A stretch of 64,000 nt of DNA from Gemella haemolysans ATCC 10379 (lineage in GTDB: Bacteria; Bacillota; Bacilli; Staphylococcales; Gemellaceae), in contig NZ_ACDZ02000009.1 in assembly GCF_000173915.1 (NCBI RefSeq), positions 1-64,000 of the forward strand. The letters are read 5' to 3'. Below are positions 19,147 to 26,446 of the stretch, piece after piece (within the stretch, counting starts at the first letter, position 1; the number at the start of each line of letters is the position of its first letter). The notes under the pieces are model-generated. The model worked only from the letters and a program-made list of their open reading frames with translations, was not told the origin of the DNA and searched no databases. The position numbers and the translations under genes are program-made.

Positions 19147-20787
19147 TTAGCCTGCACAACAAGATAATTTCGAAATATCTTTATCGAACGTAAGTGCAAC
19201 TAATTTTAGCCCTTCAGCCATTGTTAAATATGGTGCTAGGGTTTCTGTTAAATCTTCTATCGTTAAGCCAAATTTAACAGCTAATGATGCTGCATAGATG
19301 ACATCTCCTGCATTTTCAGATACAATATGAACCCCTAATACTTTTAGTGTTTCTGCATCTGCTACTAGTTTAAATACACCGGTTGTTTCACGGTTTACAA
19401 TTGCTCTTGGAACAGCATCTAAAGGTAATACAGATGTCTTCACATCATACCCTTTCTCTTTTGCTTGTTCTTCTGTTAAACCAACCGTTGCAACCGTCGG
19501 ATTCGTAAACGTAACAGCAGGAACTACCGATAAATCTATTTTTTTGTTTAATCCACCAATAGCATTATCAGTAATAATTCCACCTTCATAGGCTGCTACA
19601 TATACAAATTGTGGTCCTAAAGTCACATCTCCTGCTGCATAAATCTTTTCATTACTTGTTTGACCAAAATCATTGATCAGGATTTCATTATTTTTTCCAG
19701 TTTCAACACCTGCTGCACTTAAATTTAAAGAATCCGTATTTGGTTTTCTTCCAGTGGCAATAAGTAACTGATCTGATTCAATGACTTCTCTACTGCCATT
19801 TACTGTTACGTAAACCCTTTTTATCTCTCCACTTTGTTCAACACGCTCAAAAGTTGCCCCTTTGACAAGGTTTATACCCTGTTCAATTAACGCTTTTTCA
19901 ACTGACTCTGAAATCTCAGGATCATACTCCTTTAAAAGTCTCTCACTTCTTTGCATAAGCGTTATTTCTGAACCTAAATGATGAAATAGTTGTCCAAGCT
20001 CCATTCCAATGTATCCTGAACCAATTACAGTTAATCGTTTTGGTATTTTCTTTAACTCAAGAAGTGTTGTACTGGTTAAATAGTCCATTTTTTCAAGTCC
20101 TGAAATTTGGGGCAACGAAGGCGATGCACCTGTTGCAATTAAAAAGCGTTTTGCAGATAACTTTGCCCCATTGACCTCAACCGTACTAGCATCAACGAAT
20201 TTTGCTTCACCTTTAATTAAATCAAAATTATATTCATCAATTAAATCCATATATTTTTGATTCTGAAGTTCGCTCACCAATTTATCCTTTTGCGTGATTA
20301 AACTAGCTAAATCCACTTCTCCAGCGGATGTTTGTAAACCTATAAACGGATTGTCTTTTGATAAATGATTGATTTCCCCTGCCCTAAGAAGAGTTTTTGA
20401 CGGAACACAGCCAATATTCACACAGGTTCCCCCAACCGTTCCACGCTCAATCATTCCAACTTTTGCACCGTATTCTATAGCTTTAATTGCCGAAGAAAAG
20501 GCAGCAGCACCAGAACCAATGATAAGAAGGTCATAATTATCTTCATTAATTAACGCCACGTTTTCTAGTGATGATACTTCTTCAATTTCTCCGGCTTGGT
20601 AATTTGCTTCATCAATCGCCTTTATTGCACTTTCAACCTCAATATCATCGGGCAGTTCAAATACTGCTTCACCACGACGATAACTAGACTCAATATTTTT
20701 AGCACCTATCTTTTCAAGTGCTGATTCTACGCGTTTTTCACAACCCGTACAAGTCATTCCTGAAATGTTTACCTTAAATTTATTCAT
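19147..20787 (-). CDS. merA: Mercuric reductase
   Basis: FAD/NADPH enzyme that reduces Hg(II) to volatile Hg(0). The 546 residues begin with a heavy-metal-associated domain (GMTCTGC at 10-16), followed by a pyridine nucleotide-disulphide oxidoreductase with redox pair Cys123/Cys128 in [13 protein letters not shown]. The C-terminal vicinal pair Cys543-Cys544 (LSCCAG) distinguishes MerA from dihydrolipoamide dehydrogenases. It lies 28 bases after merR in one operon. No merB, merP or merT is present, so mercury uptake would need another route. It sits inside island segment II, its stop 17 bases from attachment copy b. Confidence 0.96.
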   Translation of the reverse strand: MNKFKVNISGMTCTGCEKRVESALEKIGAKNIESSYRRGEAVFELPDDIEVESAIKAIDEANYQAGEIEEVSSLENVALINEDNYDLLIIGSGAAAFSSAIKAIEYGAKVGMIERGTVGGTCVNIGCVPSKTLLRAGEINHLSKDNPFIGLQTSAGEVDLASLITQKDKLVSELQNQKYMDLIDEYNFDLIKGEAKFVDASTVEVNGAKLSAKRFLIATGASPSLPQISGLEKMDYLTSTTLLELKKIPKRLTVIGSGYIGMELGQLFHHLGSEITLMQRSERLLKEYDPEISESVEKALIEQGINLVKGATFERVEQSGEIKRVYVTVNGSREVIESDQLLIATGRKPNTDSLNLSAAGVETGKNNEILINDFGQTSNEKIYAAGDVTLGPQFVYVAAYEGGIITDNAIGGLNKKIDLSVVPAVTFTNPTVATVGLTEEQAKEKGYDVKTSVLPLDAVPRAIVNRETTGVFKLVADAETLKVLGVHIVSENAGDVIYAASLAVKFGLTIEDLTETLAPYLTMAEGLKLVALTFDKDISKLSCCAG

Positions 20788-20815
20788 AAAAAAGCTCCTT
20801 TCGTTAATTAATCTC

Positions 20816-21208
20816 TCATGTTAATATTTCTATTATTGGACACGAATGTAATTGCTTTTCAGCTGGACATCGTTGTTTTAAGTCGTCTAACATAGTTTCA
20901 ATTCGTTTTAAATCCTCTATTTGTTTTTGCACTTCCTTTTGTTTTTTAGAAACAAATTCGAACATATCTTGACAACGAACTTCATCTTTATCTACAACAC
21001 CAAGTAATTTATAAATCTCGCTTAAAGAGAAACCAAGTTCCTGTATTCGTTTAATAAACCCAACACGCTTAACGTCATCATATGAATATATCCGATAACC
21101 AGCTTCCGTTCGGTGAGGTTCTTGTAATAAATTTTTTCGCTCGTAATATCTGATCGTTTCTTTATTAACTCCACATTTATCTGCAAACTCACTAATGCGA
21201 TAAATCAT
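20816..21208 (-). CDS. merR: Mercury-responsive transcriptional regulator MerR
   Basis: 130-residue MerR-family activator with an N-terminal winged helix ([14 protein letters not shown]), a dimerisation coiled coil and the three mercury-binding cysteines at exactly 79, 114 and 123 ([18 protein letters not shown]). It represses and, with Hg(II), activates its own operon from the promoter at 21228-21259 by untwisting a long spacer. First gene of merR-merA. Confidence 0.95.
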   Translation of the reverse strand: MIYRISEFADKCGVNKETIRYYERKNLLQEPHRTEAGYRIYSYDDVKRVGFIKRIQELGFSLSEIYKLLGVVDKDEVRCQDMFEFVSKKQKEVQKQIEDLKRIETMLDDLKQRCPAEKQLHSCPIIEILT

Positions 21209-21227
21209 CTTATTTCACCCCCTGAAT

Positions 21228-21259
21228 ATTATAAACCATGTACCATAGTACACAGTCAA
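21228..21259 (-). promoter_or_regulatory. MerR-type promoter/operator of merR-merA
   Basis: TTGACT (21254-21259), 20-base spacer, TATAAT (21228-21233). The spacer holds the dyad GTGTACTATGGTAC. The over-long spacer is characteristic of promoters activated by MerR. Confidence 0.9.
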
Positions 21260-21286
21260 GTAAATTGGACTATTTTATTTTTTTCC

Positions 21287-21318
21287 CAAAGTATCACTCG
21301 TATGTGATTGATACTTTT
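21287..21318. terminator. Hairpin upstream of merR
   Basis: AAAGTATCA...TGATACTTT with a short loop, followed by TTATAT. It may be a terminator insulating the mer operon. The rest of 21320-21424 shows nothing recognisable. Confidence 0.4.
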
Positions 21319-21426
21319 ATATAATACTATTGATTATCCTAACATCCCACCAGAAAATCCGATTTAAACACCAGTTGTTTTTAAACTATTAAGAAAGTAA
21401 TTCCACTATATATTCCGAAGACCCGT

Positions 21427-21527
21427 TATTTTTTATTGTCTTTTTTAATACTACAATACATGTACTAACTACTGAAACAATCAAAAAATTTATTCCAATA
21501 ATCGTCTGTACAATTTCAATCTGACAA
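21427..21527 (-). pseudogene. Degenerate type I toxin gene
   Basis: This stretch is nearly identical to the toxin at 22316-22420. It has lost two bases early, so TTG TCA GAT is followed by a stop, and one T in the Lys-Lys codons near the end. No other reading frame restores it. It lies directly upstream of the antitoxin promoter of module 1. Confidence 0.75.
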
Positions 21528-21532
21528 AATCA

Positions 21533-21561
21533 TTGCAATTAAATTATGTTTATGATAAAAT
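21533..21561 (+). promoter_or_regulatory. Promoter of the antitoxin RNA, module 1
   Basis: TTGCAA (21533-21538), 17-base spacer, TAAAAT (21556-21561). Transcription would start near 21568. Confidence 0.7.
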
Positions 21562-21567
21562 GAAATT

Positions 21568-21662
21568 ATAAAAGAGAGAGCCGTTTAAAAGACGGTGACT
21601 CAGTTATTTAGTTAAATTATAACCATCTTAACCTGCCAAAGTTTAAAGATGGTTATTTTTTC
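21568..21662 (+). ncRNA. Antisense antitoxin RNA, module 1
   Basis: A ~95-base RNA predicted from promoter to terminator. It begins AAAGAGAGAGCCGTTTAAAAG, with a CCGTTT...GACGG hairpin, and ends in the stem ATAACCATCTT...AAGATGGTTAT plus T-run. It overlaps the 3' end of the toxin mRNA tail to tail, like RNAII of the Fst/par and TxpA/RatA systems. No ORF. Confidence 0.65.
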
Positions 21663-21757
21663 ATCATATAAGTAACAATAGCTACAACCAAAGTCAAAAG
21701 TGCAATTACAAAAACCGCAAAATCTATCATTAGTTGGATAGCTTCGTACGTAGACAT
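21653..21757 (-). CDS. Small hydrophobic type I toxin (holin-like), module 1
   Basis: 34 residues, starting MSTYEAIQLMIDFAVF and ending ALLTLVVAIVTYMMKK: one transmembrane helix with a lysine tail. The pattern MSTYExxxLMIxF...TLV.. is that of the 'putative holin-like toxin' peptides of Firmicute type I toxin-antitoxin systems (TxpA/BsrG-like). The ATG has AAAGGAG about 9 bases upstream. The mRNA would start near 21871, giving a leader of over 110 bases, as is usual for these toxins. The gene is within island segment II, where it would favour retention of the island. Confidence 0.8.
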   Translation of the reverse strand: MSTYEAIQLMIDFAVFVIALLTLVVAIVTYMMKK

Positions 21758-21877
21758 TCTCTACTCCTTTCGTCCAGATTTTAGTGTATGCGAGCATAGA
21801 ACCATCCCCTTTCATATTGAAGTAGCCACCATCTTTATCGGAAGTTTTACACTCCCTAACTTCTCTCTCCAGTTTTG

Positions 21878-21906
21878 ATTATATCAAATTAAACTATCAT
21901 AATCAA
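21878..21906 (-). promoter_or_regulatory. Promoter of toxin mRNA, module 1
   Basis: TTGATT (21901-21906), 17-base spacer, TATAAT (21878-21883). Confidence 0.75.
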
Positions 21907-21950
21907 ATATTTATAAATACTAATATATCAACACTTTTTACTAAATAATT

Positions 21951-22058
21951 ATACTTTTTATACCCTGCCATTTCCCCTGCCAATATAAAAAATAAAGTCG
22001 ATACTTCCTATGATATCAACTACTCAGGATAGATTCTTCCCCTATTGAATGGGAATAG
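21951..22058 (+). repeat. Island right-end repeat, copy 2, with attachment copy c
   Basis: Matches 19031-19130 and 22730-22845. The terminal ATTGAATGGGAATAG (22044-22058) would encode IEWE and stop, exactly like the guaA end although the bases differ at synonymous positions. An island carrying its own substitute for the guaA 3' end would show this. Confidence 0.85.
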
Positions 22059-22200
22059 ATTACAAATATAATTTGAATGGAGAATCCTAATTTAACTGCG
22101 TTTCTAGTTGTTATAAATGTTGTAAATCTATTTAATTCAATTAGGTTCCCCACCAAAAACCCCACCAAAATACTTCGGTGGAGTCTTTTTAATAAAATCT

Positions 22201-22229
22201 TTGATTTCTTACCTTATCTATGCTAAAAT
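22201..22229 (+). promoter_or_regulatory. Promoter of the antitoxin RNA, module 2
   Basis: TTGATT (22201-22206), 17-base spacer, TAAAAT (22224-22229). Confidence 0.7.
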
Positions 22230-22237
22230 ATAAATAT

Positions 22238-22326
22238 AAAAAAGAGAGAGCCGTTTTAAAGACGGTGGGTTTAGTTATTATATAACCATCTTACCTTGCC
22301 AAAGTATAAAGATGGTTATTTTTTAT
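22238..22326 (+). ncRNA. Antisense antitoxin RNA, module 2
   Basis: Closely similar to the module 1 RNA: AAAGAGAGAGCCGTTTTAAAG with a CCGTTTT/GACGG hairpin, ending in the ATAACCATCTT...AAGATGGTTAT terminator that is shared tail to tail with the toxin mRNA. Confidence 0.65.
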
Positions 22327-22420
22327 TGTCTTTTTTTAATGCTACAATACATGCACTAACTACTGAAACAATCAATAGATTTATTCCAATAATCGTCTGT
22401 ACAATTTCGTAAGCTGACAA
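22316..22420 (-). CDS. Small hydrophobic type I toxin, module 2 (TTG start)
   Basis: 34 residues: MSAYEIVQTIIGINLL, then a hydrophobic helix and the tail ALKKDNKK. It has the same size, gene order and RNA architecture as module 1, but the peptide is quite different after the first five residues. The start is TTG with AAGGAG about 8 bases upstream, which would keep expression low. A degenerate near-copy lies at 21427-21527. Confidence 0.75.
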   Translation of the reverse strand: MSAYEIVQTIIGINLLIVSVVSACIVALKKDNKK

Positions 22421-22494
22421 CTTGCTACTCCTTTCATCAAGATTTTAGTGTATGCGAGCATAGCACCATCCCCTTTCTTATTGAAGTAGCCACA

Positions 22495-22556
22495 GCAGTA
22501 GGAACTAGAAAAAGCAGATACTAACTTTTAGCACCTGCTTTTTAAGTTCCTGTTGC
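22495..22556. repeat. Long stem-loop inserted in the module 2 toxin leader
   Basis: GCAGTAGGAACTAGAAAAAG pairs with CTTTTTAAGTTCCTGTTGC (few mismatches). It lies within about 124 bases (22494-22617) that are absent at the same point of module 1, and would be part of the 5' leader of the toxin mRNA. Confidence 0.7.
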
Positions 22557-22664
22557 ATACGCTATTCGTAATATTTTTCTTCAGTCTTTGACTTTGAAAA
22601 ATAAACGACTACCGCAATCTTTATCGGAAGGTTTTACACTCCCTAACTTCTCTCTCCAGTTTCG

Positions 22665-22693
22665 TTTATATCAAATTAAACTATCATTATCAA
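22665..22693 (-). promoter_or_regulatory. Promoter of toxin mRNA, module 2
   Basis: TTGATA (22688-22693), 17-base spacer, TATAAA (22665-22670). Confidence 0.7.
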
Positions 22694-22729
22694 CTATTTA
22701 TAAATACTAGTATATCAATAATTTTTGCT

Positions 22730-22845
22730 AAATAATTATACTTTTTATACCCTACCATTTCCCCTGCCAATATAAAAAATAAAGTCGATACTTCCTATGA
22801 TATCAACAACTCAGGATAGATTCTTCCCCTATTGAATGGAAATAG
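22730..22845 (+). repeat. Island right-end repeat, copy 3, with attachment copy d
   Basis: Same sequence as copies 1 and 2, ending ATTGAATGGAAATAG (22831-22845), which would encode IEWK and stop. Confidence 0.85.
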
Positions 22846-22950
22846 CTTTTAAAAATCAAGAGATCTTGCTATAACTGACTTTAAGAAATATTATATAGAT
22901 TAAAAATAAGTTAAAATACTTTGGATTGTCTCCAAAGTGTCTCCAAAAAC
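22842..22950 (+). repeat. Left-flank direct repeat, copy 2
   Basis: Second copy of the ~105 bp sequence found right after guaA. It is followed by CCCCACCAATAATTTTTGGTGGGG, a hairpin with a T-rich tail (22952-22980) that can act as a terminator. Confidence 0.75.
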
Positions 22951-23028
22951 CCCACCAATAATTTTTGGTGGGGTTAATTTTATAGTTATTATCATGATAA
23001 AAATAATCACTATCTTTTATAAAAAGTA

Positions 23029-23057
23029 TTTACAAAGAAATTTCTAAGGCATATAAT
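23029..23057 (+). promoter_or_regulatory. Promoter of the 23134 gene
   Basis: TTTACA (23029-23034), 17-base spacer, TATAAT (23052-23057). Confidence 0.7.
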
Positions 23058-23133
23058 TAAATGGAGTATCACTAAATTACTTTGATTTCCTAGTTACTTA
23101 TAACAATAAATCTAAAAAGGAGACACAATTTAT

Positions 23134-24093
23134 ATGTACAAAAAACTTATCGCTATAATATCTAGTCTTATCGCCCTTATAGTACTTGCTAGCGGGATTT
23201 ATTACTTCTTTGGTTCTAATAATTCTATAAAAGAAGAACATACTAAATACTTAGCTCTAATAAATGATAGTCATGATTTTAAAGGAGGGCTTGCTGGATT
23301 AGAAACTCTTGACAATGAGAAAGGTCAAGAAGCGTTCAAAAACATTAAAACTGAAATTAAAATCGCTAAAGAATTAAAAAATACTGATGAAAGTCTAGAT
23401 AATAAGGATGTAGATGCTGCTAAGAAATCTCTAGATAAAGTAGATTCCCTTACTACAGATAATTCTTTCGATAAAGCAATTGAATGGTTAAAAGAAGATA
23501 TTACGAACTACGAAAAAGCTCAAAAAGAAATCAAAGATGCTAAATCGGATGACTTCAATTCAATACTTGATAAGTATAAATTCAAACATAGTTCTTTAAA
23601 AGCAAAACTAAGCGAAGGAAAGAACGAAACTAAATCTGAAAATAACAATTCTAACCCTAGCTCATCAATTTCTGATAATGAAAATATACCTAGAGTCGGA
23701 TTACAACAAGCTCCAATTACATATGGTGAATTAAAACGTGGTGTATATAATAATGGAGGTGCAGAAACTGTAATAGGTAAACTTCTTTCTGAAGAGCTAG
23801 GTGGTCCAGTAGCCAACTTCTCGAATGAACAAATAAGAGATGCAATTGCTAGATATAATCAAAAACACTCAGCTCAAAACACTGTATCTACTAGCGGAGA
23901 TCCTCTAGAAACTTATTATTCTCAATGGGTTTCTGCCATTAAGAGAGAACATCCAGAAGCAAGCTTTGTCAAGGATACTGATGGAAAGTACTATGTTGAG
24001 GGACTTACTAAAAATCGATTAGCTGTTATTTATGAAAATCCTCATTTAGTTCGACTAGTTAACGCTACAACTAACCTACATGTAGAATTTTAA
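23134..24093 (+). CDS. Membrane-anchored protein of unknown function
   Basis: 319 residues. A hydrophobic N-terminal segment (about 5-27) acts as signal anchor, followed by a charged, helical, probably coiled-coil stretch (about 30-165), a Ser/Asn-rich linker and a C-terminal domain (about 190-319) with aromatic and Gly residues (GELKRGVYNNGG, ETYYSQWVSAIKREHPEASF). I recognise no family. It probably faces the outside. It has its own promoter and terminator and precedes two related anchored proteins, which share its architecture but not obvious sequence. ATG after AAGGAG. Confidence 0.78.
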   Translation: MYKKLIAIISSLIALIVLASGIYYFFGSNNSIKEEHTKYLALINDSHDFKGGLAGLETLDNEKGQEAFKNIKTEIKIAKELKNTDESLDNKDVDAAKKSLDKVDSLTTDNSFDKAIEWLKEDITNYEKAQKEIKDAKSDDFNSILDKYKFKHSSLKAKLSEGKNETKSENNNSNPSSSISDNENIPRVGLQQAPITYGELKRGVYNNGGAETVIGKLLSEELGGPVANFSNEQIRDAIARYNQKHSAQNTVSTSGDPLETYYSQWVSAIKREHPEASFVKDTDGKYYVEGLTKNRLAVIYENPHLVRLVNATTNLHVEF

Positions 24094-24096
24094 TAC

Positions 24097-24140
24097 GAAA
24101 ACTTCTCAATTATCAAACATGATATTGAGAAGTTTTTACT
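24097..24140 (+). terminator. Terminator after the 23134 gene
   Basis: AAAACTTCTCAAT...ATTGAGAAGTTTTT hairpin with T-run. Confidence 0.85.
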
Positions 24141-24170
24141 TTCTAAGTCAAACTATTATCCTATCTCTCA

Positions 24171-24199
24171 TTGACGTAATCATACTATTATTCTATAAT
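24171..24199 (+). promoter_or_regulatory. Promoter of the 24231 gene
   Basis: TTGACG (24171-24176), 17-base spacer, TATAAT (24194-24199). The same promoter, with matching sequence, precedes the paralogue (25298-25326). Confidence 0.8.
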
Positions 24200-24230
24200 T
24201 GTTTATGTAAGATAATAAAAGGAGAATTTT

Positions 24231-25175
24231 ATGAATAAAAATAACAAAACTATAATATCAATTGTTTCGATAATCGTTGTCCTTGTTATTTGTTTTTTCG
24301 GATATAATCTTTACCAAAAGAAACAAGCAGAAGTTATTTCAGCAGAAAAATTAACATTACTGCATGAACTAACAAAACAATTTAATGATGAAAATGACAG
24401 AAATAATAAATTCAACCTACTAAAAGATACTCTTGATGAGCAATCAAAATACAATCTAGATTCTTATAAAGATTCAAAGGTTAAAGATGAATTTAAAAAT
24501 AGTATAAATACCATGAGAGATTATTTCCATAAAGACTACGACAATACTATAAAAGAAAACAACATCTCCGACCTTAATAACACTTCAGATAAAAGCAAAT
24601 TTTCTGATAAGAAAGCAAAATTAGATGATTTGGCAAAAGTTATAGAAAAAGAAAAAGATGTTACATTTGAGACTGAACAACAAGCTCAAGAAAAGCAATC
24701 AGAAGTGGAAAAACTTATAAAAAAATATGAAGAACGTATAACTGAATTGGGCAAAAAAGAGAAAGAGATAAAAATAGAAGAAAAAAGAAAAAGCACATCA
24801 GATGATATAGGAGAAAAGCCGGTCACTATGACTTCTACTCACTATGAAAATGAGTACTTTATCGTTGATGTTCCCGCAAAATGGTCTGGAAAATGGTCTA
24901 TTAGTAAAACTATAGATACAAAAGATCTTGGAACACCTTCTCAACCAGCTATAATATATGCATTTAGTCGTTCTGGGGATAATCCTATGTTTGGTGGCGG
25001 TGGACAAACCGTACATGTTTATCCTAATGGATTACCAAGCAAGGCAAACTCAGTTAAAGAATGGACAAAATTTGGTTCTAATATCTATGTAGGGGTTGGC
25101 GCTAGTAGCGGTTTCTTTAACGAAAAAAATGAAACATACTATAAGGACGAAATGGCTAAAATACGTGCTAAATAA
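24231..25175 (+). CDS. Membrane-anchored coiled-coil protein of unknown function, paralogue A
   Basis: 314 residues: N-terminal transmembrane anchor (about 7-27), a long Lys/Glu-rich helical region (about 30-185) that looks like a coiled coil, and a compact C-terminal domain starting HYENEYFIVDVPAKW and ending with a GVGASSGFF motif. The C-terminal domain pattern (FxVDVPxxW...) resembles PsbP/Mog1-like folds, but this is only an impression. It is closely related to the next gene. It has its own promoter and terminator, so each copy is a separate transcription unit, consistent with a tandem duplication. Confidence 0.78.
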   Translation: MNKNNKTIISIVSIIVVLVICFFGYNLYQKKQAEVISAEKLTLLHELTKQFNDENDRNNKFNLLKDTLDEQSKYNLDSYKDSKVKDEFKNSINTMRDYFHKDYDNTIKENNISDLNNTSDKSKFSDKKAKLDDLAKVIEKEKDVTFETEQQAQEKQSEVEKLIKKYEERITELGKKEKEIKIEEKRKSTSDDIGEKPVTMTSTHYENEYFIVDVPAKWSGKWSISKTIDTKDLGTPSQPAIIYAFSRSGDNPMFGGGGQTVHVYPNGLPSKANSVKEWTKFGSNIYVGVGASSGFFNEKNETYYKDEMAKIRAK

Positions 25176-25177
25176 GA

Positions 25178-25216
25178 CAAAACACCTCAATCAAATCGGA
25201 GATTGAGGTGTTATTT
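25178..25216 (+). terminator. Terminator after paralogue A
   Basis: AACACCTCAATC...GATTGAGGTGTT with T-rich tail. The same stem recurs after paralogue B. Confidence 0.85.
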
Positions 25217-25297
25217 AATATATTTATCTTATTATCAATTATTATTAATCTTGAAATAGTATATATTTCTAAATTAACCTTACTCTCCTCCTATTAT

Positions 25298-25326
25298 TGA
25301 CGTAGCCTTGCTATTATTCTATAATT
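25298..25326 (+). promoter_or_regulatory. Promoter of paralogue B
   Basis: TTGACG (25298-25303), 17-base spacer, TATAAT (25321-25326). Confidence 0.8.
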
Positions 25327-25356
25327 ATTTATGAAGTAGAATAAAAGGAGATTTTT

Positions 25357-26281
25357 ATGAACAGAAATAAAAAAACTATAGTATCAATTGTTTTGTTAAC
25401 CATTGCCATAGTTATTTGTTTCTTCGGTTATAATTTTTATCAAAAGAAACAAGAAGAAGTTGTTTCAGCTGAAAAATTAACTGCTATACATGAAGTTATA
25501 AAAAAATTCAATAACAGAAATGATAGAAATGAACGACTAAACTTATTAAAAGACACTCTTGATGAACAATCAAAATACAATCTTAGTTCCTATAAAGATT
25601 CAAAAGTTCAAGAGGAGTATAAAAACAGCATAACTACAATGCGCACTTACTTCCAAAATGATTATGATAACACTCTAAAAACAAACACCTTATCGGAAAT
25701 CAATACCGTATCCGATGAAAAAGTAATTACAGATAACAAAACAAAATTAGATGAATTAACTAAAACTATAGATAAAGAAAAAGATTATACTTTTGAAACA
25801 GAGCAACAAGCACAAAACAAACAAACTGAAATAGAGAAGCTCGTAAAAAAATACGAAGAACTATAGGTGAATTAAAAGCCAAATCAAATGATAATAAAGT
25901 AAAAAAAGAAAATTCATCAAAAAATAGTGAAGAAAAATCAGGAAAAACAAATACAACACACTATGAAAATGAATACTTTAGTGTAGACGTACCACAAAAT
26001 GGGATAAAATATGGTCGTTATCTATGGATGTTGATTCTAGCAATTTAGGAACGCCATCTCAACCTGCCATAATTTATTCATTTAAACATGACCCTGAAGG
26101 TAACGTTCCATTTGGTGGTGCTCAAGCAATCTACGTTTTCCCTGATGGAGTGCCTAATAAGGCTAATTCATCACCAATATTAAAAGAACTAAACTCTAAA
26201 GTCTACCTAGGACCTGGAGCTGCATCTGGTTTCTTCTCAACGGATGACAAGCCTGATAGAGCAACTATTAAAGTCAAATAA
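25357..26281 (+). pseudogene. Membrane-anchored coiled-coil protein, paralogue B, with two frameshifts
   Basis: Tandem paralogue of the 24231 gene with the same anchor, coiled coil and C-terminal domain (HYENEYFSVDVP, LGTPSQPAIIY, GAASGFF). The frame breaks twice by one missing base: near 25861, where KKYEE should continue RIGELKAK, and near 25995 in a CAAAATGG run, where VDVPQ should continue KWDKIWSLSMD. With both bases restored it gives about 308 residues. Either it is decaying or the sequence has two errors; the A-run at the second site and similar indels in guaA and trxB favour errors. Function unknown. Confidence 0.75.
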
Positions 26282-26282
26282 T

Positions 26283-26322
26283 ACAAAAACACCTCAATCA
26301 AATTTGGATTGAGGTGTTTATT
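26283..26322 (+). terminator. Terminator after paralogue B
   Basis: AACACCTCAATC...GATTGAGGTGTTT, the same stem as after paralogue A. Confidence 0.85.
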
Positions 26323-26399
26323 TCTATACAGTTTGAACATCAGCAACATAGTATTTAGACTTATTGTGTCCACCTGTACTATACCATATTTTAGTGATA

Positions 26400-26443
26400 A
26401 AAAAGTAGTCCTTGAAACTTATAGATTTCAAAGACTACTATAT
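26400..26443 (-). terminator. Terminator of the nupOPQ operon
   Basis: In minus sense GTAGTCTTTGAAATC...AAGTTTCAAGGACTAC is followed by TTTTTT. Confidence 0.85.
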
Positions 26444-26446
26444 TTA

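Noticed and set aside
21612-21815. A 67-codon minus-strand ORF over toxin module 1
   Set aside because: It lies in another frame across the toxin leader, coding region and terminator. Its Cys-rich sequence has no sensible composition, and the 34-codon toxin in the other frame explains the region.
18100-23100. Integrase, transposase or plasmid replication gene within the guaA islands
   Set aside because: None of the reading frames in this interval resembles a recombinase or replication protein.
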